Shown in pieces: positions 7,218 to 7,630 of a stretch of 7,630 nucleotides of DNA; position 1 is the first letter of the stretch, and every line of letters begins with the position of its first letter. Both the position numbers and the translations under genes were made by a program. Source of the stretch: UBA7374 sp965660635 (GTDB taxonomy: Bacteria > Verrucomicrobiota > Verrucomicrobiia > Opitutales > Coraliomargaritaceae); contig CBFIAS010000057.1 of assembly GCA_965660635.1 (NCBI GenBank), positions 1 to 7,630 on the forward strand, read 5' to 3'. Under the pieces are notes generated by a model that ran no database searches, was not told the DNA's origin, and worked only from the letters and a program-made list of their open reading frames with translations.

Positions 7218-7259
7218 GCTTGAAGATCGAACATCGAAGGTCGAAGGTCGAACTTTGAA
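7218..7259 (+). repeat. Heptamer tandem array, six units of consensus NNTYGAA
   Basis: Six consecutive 7-mers are gcttgaa, gatcgaa, catcgaa, ggtcgaa, ggtcgaa and ctttgaa. All end in GAA, all have T at position 3, and two adjacent units are identical. The array lies immediately upstream of the preferred phosphatase start and covers its upstream alternative ATG (7234). It resembles in style the heptanucleotide short tandem repeats known from some cyanobacterial genomes, although the unit differs. It could be a replication-slippage microsatellite or a binding site array; nothing in the sequence decides this. Confidence 0.8.
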
Positions 7260-7357
7260 TCGGGAGAACTGCCAGTGCCTGTCGATTCATTATTCTATGC
7301 TGCGGGGGTGTGCTGATTTGCTGTTGCAACGGATGGCGGGCGGGATGAAAACGGTGC
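7260..7357. promoter_or_regulatory. Divergent intergenic region with candidate promoters for obg and the phosphatase
   Basis: This gap between divergent genes includes the most AT-rich short stretch nearby (around 7281-7300). For obg on the + strand, CTGCCA (7269-7274) and TATTCT (7291-7296) are separated by 16 nt, each matching four of six bases of the sigma-70 consensus. For the phosphatase on the - strand, TAGAAT (complement of 7292-7297) matches five of six bases of a -10 box, but no good -35 box is seen at the right spacing. An 8-bp palindrome GTTGCAAC lies at 7323-7330. The context makes promoters here likely; the exact boxes are weak. Confidence 0.35.
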
Positions 7358-7630
7358 ATGTTTTATGACGAAGTGAAGGTCACGCTGCGGGCGGGCAATG
7401 GCGGGGACGGGTGCTTCAGTTTCCGCCGGGCGAAATATGAACCGAAGGGCGGGCCGGACGGGGGCAACGGCGGCCGCGGGGGGGACGTGTACTTGATCGG
7501 CGACCACAACAAGGCGGATTTGACGGATTATTATTTCAAGCCGGGCTGGAAGGCGGGCAACGGGGAGCCGGGGCGCGGGAGCAACCAGCACGGTGCCGGG
7601 GGCGGCGATCTGGAGTTGCGGCTGCCGGTG
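7358..7630 (+). CDS. obgE: GTPase Obg/CgtA, N-terminal part (3' end off window)
   Basis: Obg is an essential P-loop GTPase that associates with the 50S ribosomal subunit and links ribosome assembly to stringent control. The 91 codons present encode the start of the glycine-rich Obg fold: FYDEVKVTLRAGNGGDGCFS (2-21), then FRRAKYEPKGGPDGGNGGRGGDVYL, then the second glycine-rich stretch ending in QHGAGGGDLELRLPV. This matches the family pattern of GG-x-G and GGP-x-GG-x-GG-x-GG turns. The G domain lies beyond the right edge. ATG 7358 is the only plausible start because an in-frame TGA at 7346-7348 closes the frame upstream, with no other start codon between. A partial GGGA lies about 13 nt upstream; no strong Shine-Dalgarno site is present. 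The frame runs open to the last base. Confidence 0.95.
   Translation, partial: MFYDEVKVTLRAGNGGDGCFSFRRAKYEPKGGPDGGNGGRGGDVYLIGDHNKADLTDYYFKPGWKAGNGEPGRGSNQHGAGGGDLELRLPV

Noticed and set aside
6320..7258. 312-codon open frame on the + strand opposite the phosphatase, plus another of 301 codons in a different + frame
   Set aside because: The products are low-complexity (Gly/Asp/Glu-rich or Arg/Ser-rich) with no recognisable domain, while the - strand frame carries all Ppx/GppA motifs. Long antisense frames are expected in GC-rich genes.
7323..7330. GTTGCAAC palindrome as an operator
   Set aside because: A single 8-bp palindrome is expected by chance in a region this size and it has no second copy nearby.

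Overview
The window is a GC-rich bacterial chromosomal segment carrying a conserved housekeeping block for translation and RNA maturation. Gene order on the + strand is infB (5' end off the left edge), rbfA, nrnA-type DHH phosphoesterase, truB, ribF and an rluD-type pseudouridine synthase. A Ppx/GppA-family phosphatase gene follows on the - strand, and then the first 91 codons of obg (GTPase Obg/CgtA) run off the right edge. By recall rather than by search, the IF-2 sequence (KPPIIVRDFA linker, GGITQHIGAY switch region) looks most like Verrucomicrobiota, perhaps the Opitutae. That placement is an inference, not a measurement.

Positions 1-6200 look like one tightly packed transcription unit. 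Junctions are a 31-nt gap (infB/rbfA), an 11-nt overlap (rbfA/nrnA), a 4-nt ATGA overlap (nrnA/truB), a 3-nt gap (truB/ribF) and an 8-nt overlap (ribF/rluD-like). No promoter is evident inside it, so the promoter is probably upstream of the window. IF-2 and RbfA act in initiation and 30S maturation. NrnA degrades RNA end products and pAp. TruB and the RluD-like enzyme make pseudouridine in tRNA and (probably) rRNA. RibF makes FMN and FAD. No start in the window has a strong GGAGG-type ribosome binding site; overlap-driven coupling may compensate.

Positions 6201-7357 differ in character. The phosphatase gene is inverted relative to its neighbours and is bracketed by two short arrays with a 7-bp period (6210-6244 and 7218-7259), both with GAA ending most units on the + strand. 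The right-hand array supplies the upstream ATG that would extend the phosphatase by six residues, so the downstream ATG at 7216 is the better start. An AT-richer gap (7260-7357) separates the phosphatase from the divergent obg and probably holds the promoters for both.

No phage gene, transposase, CRISPR array, tRNA or rRNA was seen. No new multi-gene system is apparent. The most unexplained signals are the paired heptamer arrays around an inverted gene.
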